From positions 1-64,000 of the forward strand of contig CAWAZU010000035.1 in assembly GCA_963786445.1 (NCBI GenBank): DNA of 64,000 bases, given 5' to 3'. Shown in pieces: positions 54,490 to 63,296 of this stretch. Numbering within the stretch: position 1 is the stretch's first letter; every line of letters starts with the position of its first letter. The notes beneath the pieces are model-generated. The model had not been told where the DNA came from, did no database searches, and worked only from the letters and a program-made list of their open reading frames with translations. A program made the position numbers and the translations under genes. Source of the stretch: JAFKFJ01 sp963786445 (lineage in GTDB: Bacteria; Pseudomonadota; Alphaproteobacteria; Acetobacterales; Acetobacteraceae).

Positions 54490-56202
54490 CTAGCCTCCGG
54501 CCATCGCCGGCTCATGGAAGTTTCGCGGGTCCTCGCCCGCGGGAACGTAGCCGGCGCGGATCGCGAAATCACCGAACCGTTCGCCCGGCCGCCGCTCGCG
54601 CGCATAGGCGGAAAACATCGGTGCCAGCACGGCGACGATGGCGTCCTCGTCGAGGTCCTTGCGATACAGCCGGTTCATGCGCGCGCCGTCGAACGCGGCG
54701 CCGAGATAGAGGTTGTAAAGTCCGGGCGCGCGTCCGACCAGACCGATCTCGGCGAGATACGGCCGCGCGCAGCCGTTCGGGCAGCCGGTCATGCGGATCA
54801 CGATCTCGTCGCGCGCCAGCCCGGCCTGCGTCAGATGCGATTCCAGGCGCGTGACCAGCGCCGGCAGATAGCGCTCCGCCTCGGCCAGCGCGAGGCCGCA
54901 GGTCGGCAGCGCCACGCAGGCCATCGCATTGCGCCGCAATCCGCCTTCGGGATTGCGCAGACCATGACGGTCGAGCAGTGCGTCGATCTCCGCCCGCCGT
55001 TCCGGCCGCACGCCGGCAATGATGAAGTTCTGGTTGCTGGTCAGCACGAATTCGCACTGATGCGCGCGCGTGATCTCGGCCAACCCGCTGCGCAGTGCCG
55101 CGCCGTCGCGATCGACCACGCGGCCGTTCTCGACATAGAGACAAAAATGCCAGTTGCCGGCGGCATCCTCCGCCCAGCCGAGCCGGTCGCCGGTGCGCGC
55201 GAACGAGAATCGGCGGGGTTTTGCGAGGCGCCAGCCGAGCCGCTCCTCCACCTGCGTGCGGAACCAGTCGAGGCCGCGCGCGGCGATCAGGTATTTCATC
55301 CGCGCCTGCCGCCGGTCGCCGCGGTTGCCGAAGTCGCGTTGCACCGTCACGATCTTTTCGCACACATCGATGACCTGGTCGGCGCGGCACCAGCCCAGGG
55401 GCTCGGCGAGGCGCGGATAGGTGTGCGGCTCGCCGTGCGTCATGCCCATGCCGCCGCCGACCAGCACCGTGTAGCCGGCCACCGTGTCTTTCGCGACGGT
55501 CGCGACCAGCCCGACGTCGTGGGCATAGACGTCCACGTCGTTGTACGGCGGCACGGCGATCGCGATCTTGAACTTTCGCGGCAGGTAGAGCGCGCCGTAG
55601 ATCGGCTCCTCTTCCGGCTCTCCGCCCGCCACCAACTCGTCGTCGAGCCACAATTCGTGATAGGCGCGGCTGTGCGGCATCAGCCGCGCGCTGATCGCCT
55701 GCGCCGCCGCCACCACCGCTTCGTGCGCGGCGCTCTCGTGCGGATTGGCGGTGGCGATGACGTTGCGGTTCACGTCGCCGCAGGCGGCGATCGTGTCGAG
55801 CAGTGCGTCGTTGATATCCTGCAACGTCTGCTTGAGATTGCTCTTGATGATGCCGTGGAACTGCACGGTCTGGCGCGTGGTCAGCCGGATGGTGCCGTTG
55901 GCGTGCAGCCCGGCGATGTGGTCGAGCGCCAGCCACTGCGCCGGGGTCACGACGCCGCCGGGGATGCGCAGCCGCGCCATGAAGCTGAACGCCTTCTCCA
56001 GCTTCTTGCGCGCCCGTTCGGGGCGCAGGTCGCGGTCGTCCTGCTGGTAGATGCCGTGGAATTTCGTCAGCTGCGTGTCGTCCTCGGCCAGCGCGCCGGT
56101 CGCGCTGTCGCGCAACCCCTCGGCGATGCTGCCGCGCAGGAAGCGGCTCCGCTGCTTGATGATCTCGACCGGCGAGCGCGCCGGTGCCGCGTCGTCGCTC
56201 AT
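54490..56202 (-). CDS. cysI: NADPH sulfite reductase haemoprotein subunit
   Basis: This 570-residue enzyme reduces sulfite to sulfide at coupled sirohaem and 4Fe-4S centres. The cluster cysteines C429, C435, C474 and C478 (CVALPTC and TGCPNGC) are intact, as are basic residues in TIRLTTRQTVQFH. Its length equals that of enterobacterial CysI. It has GGAGG ten bases before the ATG. It follows cysJ by 30 bases on the same strand, giving a complete assimilatory sulfite reductase. Confidence 0.95.
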   Translation of the reverse strand: MSDDAAPARSPVEIIKQRSRFLRGSIAEGLRDSATGALAEDDTQLTKFHGIYQQDDRDLRPERARKKLEKAFSFMARLRIPGGVVTPAQWLALDHIAGLHANGTIRLTTRQTVQFHGIIKSNLKQTLQDINDALLDTIAACGDVNRNVIATANPHESAAHEAVVAAAQAISARLMPHSRAYHELWLDDELVAGGEPEEEPIYGALYLPRKFKIAIAVPPYNDVDVYAHDVGLVATVAKDTVAGYTVLVGGGMGMTHGEPHTYPRLAEPLGWCRADQVIDVCEKIVTVQRDFGNRGDRRQARMKYLIAARGLDWFRTQVEERLGWRLAKPRRFSFARTGDRLGWAEDAAGNWHFCLYVENGRVVDRDGAALRSGLAEITRAHQCEFVLTSNQNFIIAGVRPERRAEIDALLDRHGLRNPEGGLRRNAMACVALPTCGLALAEAERYLPALVTRLESHLTQAGLARDEIVIRMTGCPNGCARPYLAEIGLVGRAPGLYNLYLGAAFDGARMNRLYRKDLDEDAIVAVLAPMFSAYARERRPGERFGDFAIRAGYVPAGEDPRNFHEPAMAGG

Positions 56203-56232
56203 GGGAAAAAACCTCCTGCGCGGGCGGCGCGA

Positions 56233-57990
56233 TCAATACACGTCGCGCAGATAGCGCCGCTCGCGCGCCAGCGTGTCCAGCCGCGCCTCGGCCGCATCGG
56301 GCGCGCAGCCCGCCTGGTCGGCGATCACGCGCGCCAGCGTCGCATGCACGTCCTTCGCCATCTCTTTTGCGTCGCCGCAGACATAGACCGCGGCGCCGTC
56401 CTCGATCCAGGCGAACAGCCGCTGCCGCTGCTGCCACAGCCGGTCCTGCACATACACTTTCTCGGGCTGGTCGCGCGAAAACGCGACGTCGAGATGCGCC
56501 AGCACGCCGCGCTTCAAAAAATCCTGCCATTCGAGCTGGTACAGGAAGTCGTGGGTGTAGTTGCGGTGGCCGAACACCAGCCAGGCGCCGCCCGTGGCGC
56601 CGGTCGCGTCGCGCTCCTGCATGAAGCCGCGGAACGGCGCCACGCCGGTGCCGGGGCCGATCATCACGATCTTCTGCGCCGGGTCGGCGGGCAGGCGGAA
56701 ATGCGGGTTCGGCTTGAGGAACACTTCCAATGCCTCGCCGACGCGCCGCCGGTCGGCGAGATGCGCCGACGCCACGCCGAACCGCGCGCGGCCGTGCGCT
56801 TGGTAGCGCACCGGCGTCACCAGCAGATGCGCCGCCTCGTCCACCGCCTTGCGGCTGGAGGCGATCGAGTAGAAGCGGGGCTGCAACGGGCGCAGCAGGA
56901 AGGGGAGCTGCTCCGCCGTCAGCCGGTGCGGGAACGCCTCCAGCAGGTCGATCACGTGCCGCCCGTCGAGGAAGGCGGCCCGCGCCGCCGCCTCCGCCAG
57001 CCGCGCCTCGCCGGTGAGTTTCGCGTAGGCGTCCAGCATCGGCGGGGTCAGCGTGGCGATGTCGAACCGCGCCGAAAGCGCTTCGGCCAGCGCCGCGTCC
57101 GGCACCACGCCCGCCGCCTTCGCCACCGCCTCGACCAGCGCGGGATCGTTGCGCGGCAGCACGGCAAGCGAATCGCCCGGCTCGTAGGCGATGGCGGAAC
57201 CCTCCAGCGACAATTCGAGGTGCCAGGTCTCGGCGGTCGAGCGGCTGCTGTTGAGGTTGACCCGCTCGGTGATCTCGGCGGCGAAGGGGTGGGCGCGGTC
57301 GTTGGCCGGTGCGTGCTCGGCGCCGCGGGCGAAATCGACATGGATGACCGCGCCCGCGGTCTCCGGCGCCTCGCCGGCGGCGAGGTCGCGCAGTGTGCCG
57401 CCGAGCCAGGTTTTCGCCGGCGCCTCGTAATCGACGTCGCACTCGACCCGCTCGGCGACCCGCTCGGCGCCGAGTTCGGCCAGGCGCGCGTCGATGCGCT
57501 GGCCGGTGGTGCAGAAATTGGCATAGGCGCGGTCGCCGAGCGCGAGCACGGAGAAGCGCAGGCCGGGCAGGCGCGGCGCGTCGGGCGCCATCAACGCCTT
57601 GTAGAAACCCGCGGCCCGCTGCGGCGGATCGCCCTCGCCCCAGGTGCTGGCGATGACCAGCAGGTTGCGCAGGCCGGCCAGGCTCTGCGGCGTGGCGTCG
57701 GCCATATCGAGCGCTTTTGCCGCGAAGCCGGCGCGCGCCGCCTCCTGCTTCGCCCGGCCGGCTAGCGCCTCGGCATTGCCGCTCTCGGTCGCGTAGAGGA
57801 TGGTGAGCGGCAGCTTGCGCGCCGACGGAGCGGTGGGCGCCACGGCGCCCTGCGCGGCCTCGTAGCCGGCCAGAAAACCGCTCAGCCACTGGCGCTGCGC
57901 AGGCGTGACGGTGTCCATCACGCGGTTGAGCAGCGCGATCTGCTCCGCGGCGAACGGGGCAGTGGCCGGCAGCAGCGGCTGGCTCAGCAT
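56233..57990 (-). CDS. cysJ: NADPH sulfite reductase flavoprotein subunit
   Basis: This 585-residue electron supplier for CysI has an FMN flavodoxin domain (LYATESGNAEALA, about 65-77), then a ferredoxin-reductase half. That half has the FAD motif RFYSIASS, NADPH motif GPGTGVAPFRGF and C-terminal aromatic Y (RYLRDVY). It passes electrons from NADPH via FAD and FMN. The start ATG at 57990 has GGAA upstream; a longer frame does not add family sequence. A six-base CACGAG/CTCGTG pair at 58044-58078 lies in its leader. Confidence 0.95.
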   Translation of the reverse strand: MLSQPLLPATAPFAAEQIALLNRVMDTVTPAQRQWLSGFLAGYEAAQGAVAPTAPSARKLPLTILYATESGNAEALAGRAKQEAARAGFAAKALDMADATPQSLAGLRNLLVIASTWGEGDPPQRAAGFYKALMAPDAPRLPGLRFSVLALGDRAYANFCTTGQRIDARLAELGAERVAERVECDVDYEAPAKTWLGGTLRDLAAGEAPETAGAVIHVDFARGAEHAPANDRAHPFAAEITERVNLNSSRSTAETWHLELSLEGSAIAYEPGDSLAVLPRNDPALVEAVAKAAGVVPDAALAEALSARFDIATLTPPMLDAYAKLTGEARLAEAAARAAFLDGRHVIDLLEAFPHRLTAEQLPFLLRPLQPRFYSIASSRKAVDEAAHLLVTPVRYQAHGRARFGVASAHLADRRRVGEALEVFLKPNPHFRLPADPAQKIVMIGPGTGVAPFRGFMQERDATGATGGAWLVFGHRNYTHDFLYQLEWQDFLKRGVLAHLDVAFSRDQPEKVYVQDRLWQQRQRLFAWIEDGAAVYVCGDAKEMAKDVHATLARVIADQAGCAPDAAEARLDTLARERRYLRDVY

Positions 57991-58205
57991 GGTCGTTCCT
58001 TTCAGGCCGGCACGCCGCGAAAGCACGCCAGGTCGCGGGCCGTCACGAGTTCTTACGCGGATAGAAGGGGTTCTCGTGTGAACGTGCAAGAGACGTCGTG
58101 GAAAGACTGATATTCACGCGATAGAGACGTATGAGACTGGCCGGTGAGCGCGGTCCGCGGCGTCTTGCGCGGGGGCGGGGCTGCCCATAGGGTGCGCCGC
58201 CGGTG

Positions 58206-58282
58206 CGGGGCGTGGCGCAGCCTGGTAGCGCGCGTGTTTTGGGTACACGAGGCCGCCGGTTCGAGTCCGGCCGCCCCGACCA
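58206..58282 (+). tRNA. tRNA-Pro (UGG)
   Basis: This is a 77-base cloverleaf. The seven-base acceptor stem CGGGGCG pairs exactly with CGCCCCG, a five-base anticodon stem CGTGT/ACACG flanks the loop TTTGGGT (anticodon TGG), and the T arm contains GGTTCGAGTCC. CCA is encoded. It reads CCN proline codons. Confidence 0.95.
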
Positions 58283-58305
58283 GCGTGTGAGGCGAGGGAC
58301 AGCTC

Positions 58306-58617
58306 ATGGCGCGGCGGGCACGCATCTACCAGCAACCGAAGACGGCGATGCAGTCGGGGCGGGCGGGCACCCAGGAATGGCTGCTGGCGTTCGAGCCTGA
58401 CGCGCCGCAGTTGCCGGACCCGCTGATGGGCTGGAGCGGCGGCGGCGACATCGAGACGCAGGTGCGGCTGCGCTTCGAGTCGCGCGAGGAGGCGGAGGCG
58501 TTCGCCAGGCAGCGCGGCATCGGCTGCGAGGTCGAGCTGTCGCGACCGCAGCGCGTGGTGCCGAAATCCTATTCCGACAATTTCCGCTTCGGCCGCATCG
58601 AGAACTGGACGCACTGA
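58306..58617 (+). CDS. Complex I accessory subunit, NDUFS4-like (ETC complex I conserved region)
   Basis: This 103-residue protein contains the NDUFS4/18-kDa subunit family core. An opening ARIYQQPKTAMQSG is followed by WLLAFEP and a C-terminal NDFRFGRIENWTH-like end (SDNFRFGRIENWTH). In alphaproteobacteria it is an accessory subunit of NADH:quinone oxidoreductase. It sits between two tRNA genes, and no other nuo genes are in the window. Confidence 0.9.
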   Translation: MARRARIYQQPKTAMQSGRAGTQEWLLAFEPDAPQLPDPLMGWSGGGDIETQVRLRFESREEAEAFARQRGIGCEVELSRPQRVVPKSYSDNFRFGRIENWTH

Positions 58618-58624
58618 CCCCGCC

Positions 58625-58701
58625 GCGCCCTTAGCTCAGTTGGATAGAGCAACAGCCTTCTAAGCTGTCGGTCCCCGGTTCGAGTCCGGGAGGGCGCGCC
58701 A
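58625..58701 (+). tRNA. tRNA-Arg (UCU)
   Basis: This is a 77-base cloverleaf. Acceptor GCGCCCT pairs with AGGGCGC, the D arm is TAGCTCAGTTGGATAGAGC, the anticodon loop contains TCT, and the T arm is CCGGTTCGAGTCCGG. CCA is encoded. It reads AGA/AGG, rare codons in GC-rich genomes. Confidence 0.95.
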
Positions 58702-58803
58702 TGGTTCCAATTGCCGGCAACCGGGCCTTCGATCACCGCGTCGTGTTGCCGCGCCGCTGCAGCAATGCCTAGGGTGTGCGTGGCGGTGGACAGGGAGGTT
58801 GCC

Positions 58804-58986
58804 GTGAACTTTTTGGGAGACAGGCGGTATTGGTACGCGATCGCCGCCGTGATCGTGGTGATAATTTTGCTCGCGGTGTTTTGGCCGCGTATCCGCGGCA
58901 TGCCACCTCCGACCCCGGCGACCACAAGTGCGCCGGCGCCGGCGACGACGCCGACAGCTCCATTGCCAAAGCCGGCAAATCAGTAG
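58804..58986 (+). CDS. small single-helix membrane protein
   Basis: This 60-residue protein has one strong helix (YWYAIAAVIVVIILLAVFWP) and a Pro/Thr/Ala-rich tail. The GTG at 58804 is chosen because GGGAGG lies five bases upstream. No family is recognised. Confidence 0.6.
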   Translation: MNFLGDRRYWYAIAAVIVVIILLAVFWPRIRGMPPPTPATTSAPAPATTPTAPLPKPANQ

Positions 58987-59168
58987 CGCCGGCTGCTCGG
59001 CATTTCTGTGGGCGGCTGCGCCGGTCGGCGCGGCTTGCGGGATAAAAAGGGCTACCCGCCGGCAACCGGGCGAAGCGGGCCGCGATCCGCCGGGCCTCGT
59101 CCACGTCAAGCCGCGGCGCAGCCTGGGGGCCGTTCTCCGCGCCTTTCCGCAGCACGAGGGACTTGTAC

Positions 59169-59462
59169 ATGACAGCGTCGCAGACCGCGCCGGCTTCGTC
59201 ACCAGCCGCCCCTTCAGCCGCCCTGGTCCGCGCTCCTTCCCGGCCGGTCCCTGCGTTCGCGACCGCCGTCGCCGCTGCCGGCGCGCTGGCTGTAGGGGCG
59301 CTTGCCCTCGGTGCCGTCGCGCTGGGCGCGGTTGCGATCGGCCGCTTGGCGATCGGCCGCCTGGTGCTGCGATCCGGCCATGTCCGTCGCCTGACGATCG
59401 ACGAACTTACCGTTACCCGCCTGCACGTGGTCGAGGGTGGCGGGACGATGGCGCCGCGCTGA
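59169..59462 (+). CDS. small protein with five-residue repeats (pentapeptide-like)
   Basis: This 97-residue protein has a Ser/Pro/Ala-rich start followed by a run with period five. Units resemble A-hydrophobic-G-A/R-L/V, for example AVGAL, ALGAV, AIGRL and AIGRL, drifting to VRRL, TIDEL and TVTRL. Such spacing suits a short right-handed beta-helix. The first part is hydrophobic enough to lie in or at the membrane. The ATG at 59169 follows GAGGGA by seven bases. No function is known to me. Confidence 0.6.
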   Translation: MTASQTAPASSPAAPSAALVRAPSRPVPAFATAVAAAGALAVGALALGAVALGAVAIGRLAIGRLVLRSGHVRRLTIDELTVTRLHVVEGGGTMAPR

Positions 59463-59560
59463 ACCGCCGCTGTCTCTTACCTCCATCCGGTGAATCGCTG
59501 ACCTTTGGGGCGCGGCGCTCGGCCGCCCCTGCGGGCACCGCCGTGGCCCGGGGCCGGCGC

Positions 59561-59596
59561 AAAAAAGGCCCCGCCGGTGCAGGGCAACGGCGGGGC
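59561..59596 (-). terminator. orphan intrinsic terminator on the minus strand
   Basis: GCCCCGCCG (59568-59576) pairs with CGGCGGGGC (59588-59596) over an 11-base loop. On the minus strand the stem is followed by a T6 run (59566-59561). It is a textbook intrinsic terminator, but no minus-strand gene reads into it. A small RNA is the simplest explanation; a terminator for the plus-strand gene upstream is less likely because the A-run is on the wrong side. Confidence 0.7.
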
Positions 59597-59673
59597 AAGG
59601 TGGCAATCGGTCAAGATATTGCACCGCCGGTTTAGGGTTCTCCGGCGCTCCGAGGCAATACGTGCCCCAGCTT

Positions 59674-59699
59674 TGTCACGGGCCGTGACAGACGGTCAC
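59674..59699. promoter_or_regulatory. overlapping palindromes, possible operator
   Basis: TGTCACGG-G-CCGTGACA (59674-59690) is a perfect palindrome. GTGAC-N5-GTCAC (59685-59699) shares its right arm. Together they give three alternating half-sites about 90-110 bases before the DUF2905 gene, as for a dimeric helix-turn-helix regulator. Confidence 0.4.
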
Positions 59700-59785
59700 A
59701 GCCACGAGGCCGGCGATGGCAGCGGGGCCGCCGCCGCGCGGCAAAGTCCATAGGCCCGCCGGGCCGCCGACGCTATATCGCCGGC

Positions 59786-59998
59786 ATGCAACGCCTCCTG
59801 ATCACGCTCGGCGCCGTGCTGCTGCTGCTCGGCATCATCTGGCCCTGGCTGGCACGCACCGGGCTGGGCCATCTGCCCGGCGACATCCGCATCGCGCGGC
59901 CGGGCCTGCGCATCTACGTGCCGCTCGGCTCGACGGTGCTGATCTCGGTGCTGCTCTCGGTGCTGCTGACCGTGCTGACCTGGCTCGGCCGGCGCTGA
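59786..59998 (+). CDS. DUF2905 family small membrane protein
   Basis: This 70-residue protein has two helices (LITLGAVLLLLGIIWPWL and VLISVLLSVLLTVLTWL) joined by GLGHLPGDIRIARPG, the conserved loop of the DUF2905 family. The function is unknown. Confidence 0.85.
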   Translation: MQRLLITLGAVLLLLGIIWPWLARTGLGHLPGDIRIARPGLRIYVPLGSTVLISVLLSVLLTVLTWLGRR

Positions 59999-60075
59999 GG
60001 CGCCGTGCCGCCCATTGACGCTTCGTTCACCCCGCCCGGCCAGCCTGCCGCCCGGACCCGGCAGGATGGTGGGCG

Positions 60076-61440
60076 GTGGACACAGCAACGCTTCTCGACG
60101 ACGTGCCCCGGCTTGACCCGGCACTGGCGCCGCAACCGATCCGCGGGCCGGCGGCATTGTCGCACCTCGCCTTCGCCGGTGCCGCCGAGCCGGCGCTGCT
60201 GCGCGCCATCGAGCGCCCGACGCCCAGCCTCGCCGCCGCCGCCGCCTATGCGCTCGACGCCGCCACGGTGCATGCGTTGCAGTTCCGCCCCGACGCCGCG
60301 CGCGCGCTGCAACGCCAGGCGCTGGCGGCGGTCCCGCTGTATCGCGTCGCCGACGCCATGCGCACGCAATCGGCGGCGCCGTTGCGCGTGCTGGCGCTGA
60401 TGGCGCCCGGCGACCTGATGGCGAACACGCCGCTCGATTTCCTGACCATGCATCTCGACGTGCGGCTCGACCTGCTGTTCGTGGCACCGGGCCGCAAGCT
60501 GCCGGACGCGCTGCCCGACCACGACGTGGCGTTCTTCGCCGCCGCGGACGACAAGGCGGTGCTGCAGCCGCTGGCCCGCCTGCACGCGGCATGGCCGCGG
60601 CCGACGCTGAACGACCCCTCCTGCGTGCTGCGGCTCGGGCGCGAGGTCCTGGCGACTGCGCTGCGCCGCCGTCCCGGCCTGGTCTGCCCGCCGATCCGGC
60701 GGCTGCCGCGCGCCACCGCCGCGGCGGCGCAACGCGCATTTCCGGTGCTGGCGCGGCCGGTCGGCTCGCACGCCGGCCACGACCTCGCGCGCGCCGACGA
60801 CGCGGCGCAGCTTGCCGCACACCTCGCGACGCTCGATTGCGACGAGGTGTTCGTCACCGATTTCGTCGACTACCGCGGCGCCGACGGGTTGTTCCGCAAA
60901 TACCGCATCGCTTTCATCGACGGCGCGCCGATGCTCTGCCACATGGCGGTCTCCGAGCACTGGATGGTGCATTACCTCAATGCCGGCATGGCCGAGAGCG
61001 CGGCAAAGCGCGCCGAAGAAGCAGCGGCGATGGCGAGCTTCGATGCGGGGTTCGCGCGCCGCCACGCGGCGGCGCTGACGGCGATCGCGGAATGGGCCGG
61101 GCTCGACTATTTCCAGATCGACTGCGCGGAGTTGCCGGACGGACAGCTGCTGCTGTTCGAGGGCGATGTCGGCGGCATCGTCCACATGATGGACCCGCCG
61201 GAGCTCTATCCCTACAAGCCGCCGCAGATGCGCCGCGTCATCGCCGCGTTCGGCGCCATGCTGGCGAAAGCGGCGGCGCCGGCGGCGCGCGGCTCCGGTC
61301 CGCGCCATCGCTCCCGGTCCGGGAACGGTGCCGTGGCCAAGGCCGGCATGACTGGCGACACGCCCGCCCATAATGCGGGGACCGGCCAATCGGCGCCACA
61401 TTTCAACGGACGGCGTTTAGCCGCTTCACGTTCGACGTAG
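60076..61440 (+). CDS. RimK-like ATP-grasp protein
   Basis: This 454-residue protein has a variable N-terminal domain (1-105) that reads like a small helical repeat region. An ATP-grasp fold follows: PVLARPVGSHAGHDL near 230 contacts ATP, VTDFVDYRGADGLFRKYRIAFIDG follows, and LLFEGDVGGIVHMMD near 375 is the metal site. The C-terminal 50 residues are basic and disordered. It lies beside no obvious partner. GTG at 60076 is the likely start. It is convergent with the transglycosylase gene, 26 bases apart. Confidence 0.7.
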   Translation: MDTATLLDDVPRLDPALAPQPIRGPAALSHLAFAGAAEPALLRAIERPTPSLAAAAAYALDAATVHALQFRPDAARALQRQALAAVPLYRVADAMRTQSAAPLRVLALMAPGDLMANTPLDFLTMHLDVRLDLLFVAPGRKLPDALPDHDVAFFAAADDKAVLQPLARLHAAWPRPTLNDPSCVLRLGREVLATALRRRPGLVCPPIRRLPRATAAAAQRAFPVLARPVGSHAGHDLARADDAAQLAAHLATLDCDEVFVTDFVDYRGADGLFRKYRIAFIDGAPMLCHMAVSEHWMVHYLNAGMAESAAKRAEEAAAMASFDAGFARRHAAALTAIAEWAGLDYFQIDCAELPDGQLLLFEGDVGGIVHMMDPPELYPYKPPQMRRVIAAFGAMLAKAAAPAARGSGPRHRSRSGNGAVAKAGMTGDTPAHNAGTGQSAPHFNGRRLAASRST

Positions 61441-61466
61441 CCGGCAGCCGGGCCGACGAGACGCGC

Positions 61467-62600
61467 TCAGGACTGCGCGCCCGGCGACACCACCATGCAG
61501 TTGCCGTGATGGCCGAGCCGCTCGCACGCCCGCACCGCGGCGTCGCGCGACAGGCCGAGCAGGCGGGCGCGGTACAGCGTGCCGTGCCCATGACGCACCG
61601 GGCCGACATGCGGCTGTGCGGCGGCCAGGAACTCGCGCGCGTGGCCCTTTGCCGCCTCGGCCGCGGCACGCGCCTGTTCCTCGCTGCCGAAGGCGCCGAC
61701 CTGGATCGCCCAGTTGCCGCTGACCGGGCCGCCGCGCAACGTCGGCAGCGTGTCGGCGTAGGCGTGCGGGATCAGGTGGAACCCGCCGCCGGGATGCGGC
61801 AGGGCGAGGGCGGGCGGCGCCGGCGGGGCGGGCAGGGCGGCCATCTGCACCGGCTCGCGGGCGTAGCCGGGGCGGTTCTGCGTATTGGCGGCCAGCGCCA
61901 CCGGCGCCCGCTCGGGGCGCGGCGCCCGTCGCGGGCCGGGCGGGATGTTGACCGGCAGTTGCAGCATCGCGTACTGCGTCGCCGGCGACGGCCGCAGCGG
62001 CGTGCTGCCGACCACCGAAGGGCCGACATTCGCCACGTAGCGCCGCGTCTCGTCGGGCAGCGCGCGATGCCGCGTCAGGTAGTCGTCGAGCCGCCGCGGC
62101 CCGGCATTGTAGGCGGCGAGGAAGCCGGGCGAGCCGTAGATGTCGTACAGCTCCCGCATATAGGCCGCGCCCGCCATGATGTTGTCGTGCGGGTCGTACG
62201 GGTCGGCGCCGAGCCCGTAGCGGTAGCGCAGCTCGGCATAGGTCTCCGGCATCACCTGCATCAGCCCCATCGCGCCGGCGCTGGAGGTGATGAGCTGCCC
62301 GTCGAGATAGAGCTGCCCGCCGGATTCCTGGCGCATCACGCCCCGGATCCAGCGTTCCGGCACATCGTATTTCTGCGCCGCCTCGACGATGTACGGACCC
62401 CACGGATCCCAGGCCGGCCCCGGCACGGCGTAGTCGCGGCGGGCATGGGCGGCGTAGTCCGCCGCCGCCTGCGGCGCGCTCACCTGCACCTGCGGATGCC
62501 CCGCGCATCCCGCCAGCCCCGCCGCCACCACCAGCGCCGCTGCCAGGCGGAGCGGGGCGAGGGGCCGGTGCCGGGGGCTGGCGGGGCGCGAATGGAGCAT
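61467..62600 (-). CDS. lytic transglycosylase lipoprotein with SLT and SPOR domains
   Basis: This 377-residue lipoprotein has lipobox L29-A-G-C32. A transglycosylase domain of SLT type follows, with catalytic Glu92 (RQESGG), GLMQVMPET (112-120) and AYNAG (163-167). The C-terminal SPOR domain (about 295-375, WAIQVGAFGSEEQA) binds denuded peptidoglycan at the septum. It cleaves glycan strands in the periplasm. The ATG at 62600 gives the proper signal. Confidence 0.9.
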   Translation of the reverse strand: MLHSRPASPRHRPLAPLRLAAALVVAAGLAGCAGHPQVQVSAPQAAADYAAHARRDYAVPGPAWDPWGPYIVEAAQKYDVPERWIRGVMRQESGGQLYLDGQLITSSAGAMGLMQVMPETYAELRYRYGLGADPYDPHDNIMAGAAYMRELYDIYGSPGFLAAYNAGPRRLDDYLTRHRALPDETRRYVANVGPSVVGSTPLRPSPATQYAMLQLPVNIPPGPRRAPRPERAPVALAANTQNRPGYAREPVQMAALPAPPAPPALALPHPGGGFHLIPHAYADTLPTLRGGPVSGNWAIQVGAFGSEEQARAAAEAAKGHAREFLAAAQPHVGPVRHGHGTLYRARLLGLSRDAAVRACERLGHHGNCMVVSPGAQS

Positions 62601-62842
62601 GCGGGGCGGGCCTCCGTCGTGGCACGGCCGGACCCCGGCCGGAGGGCACGACGGACTGGCCACCGTCGTTCATCGTGGCAGGCAGGAAACTCCGCTAAGT
62701 CCTTATCCGTCTGCGCCGCGTCGCGCAAGACCGAATCGCCGCCGGAATTCGCGTCCGCGTCACCATTCTGCGCGCGAGATGCTTCCTGCGGGCTCGCCTT
62801 CTGGTAGAGTGCGTGCAGCCGCCGCCGCGCCGAGGGCCGCCG

Positions 62843-63238
62843 ATGATCGCCGATGCTCGCCCCGTCATTGCCCTGGCCCTGTGCCTGCTGGCCGGCTGCG
62901 CGACCGGCCGTCCGCCCGCGCCGCAAGCGGCCTCTGCCGTCGTCCGGCCGGCAACGCCGGGGGACGAAATCGGCGTGATCGTCGCCGAACGTCCGCTGCA
63001 GCCGCGCGCCGCCGGCGACGTGCGCGCGACGATCCTGGCGACGCTGGGCGATGCGGCGGTCACTGCGGCGCTCGCGCAGATCGCAACCGCGGAATTCATC
63101 GTGCGCGAGGCGGACGGGGCGACGCTGTCGGTAGTGCAGGACAATCCGCAGCACCTGCGCCCCGGCGAGCGCGTGGCGATCGAGCGCCGGCCGCAGACGA
63201 TGCTGGTGCGCGCACTGTCCGACGCGCCCGGCGGCTGA
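62843..63238 (+). CDS. small outer-membrane lipoprotein
   Basis: This 131-residue protein has a lipoprotein signal (ALCLLAGCATG, with Cys19). After a Pro/Ala linker comes a compact beta-rich domain of about 80 residues (GDEIGVIVAERPLQPR, GERVAIERRPQTML), similar to glycine-zipper-free SlyB-type tails. The divergent transglycosylase gene is 242 bases away. Confidence 0.6.
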   Translation: MIADARPVIALALCLLAGCATGRPPAPQAASAVVRPATPGDEIGVIVAERPLQPRAAGDVRATILATLGDAAVTAALAQIATAEFIVREADGATLSVVQDNPQHLRPGERVAIERRPQTMLVRALSDAPGG

Positions 63239-63296
63239 CCCCGCCGCCGATGCGGGAGTTGCAGCGCCGGCGGCGATCCTGTATCGGCTGCGCGCG

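Larger units (their letters stand above)
59463..59785. other. 323-base intergenic region with a minus-strand terminator and a palindrome cluster
   Basis: No protein gene is convincing. It holds an intrinsic terminator pointing left (59561-59596) and an operator-like cluster (59674-59699). The two flanking genes both read rightward, so the terminator has no known partner. Confidence 0.55.

Noticed and set aside
54319..57765. A plus-strand open frame of 1,148 residues
   Set aside because: It is antisense to cysI and cysJ, with shadow composition and no start signal.
58114..58614. A minus-strand gene across tRNA-Pro and the NDUFS4-like gene
   Set aside because: It overlaps a sound tRNA and a recognised gene and shows no family resemblance.
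59600..59700. 6S, SRP or tmRNA on the minus strand
   Set aside because: No recognisable consensus of these RNAs could be found. Only the terminator is firm.
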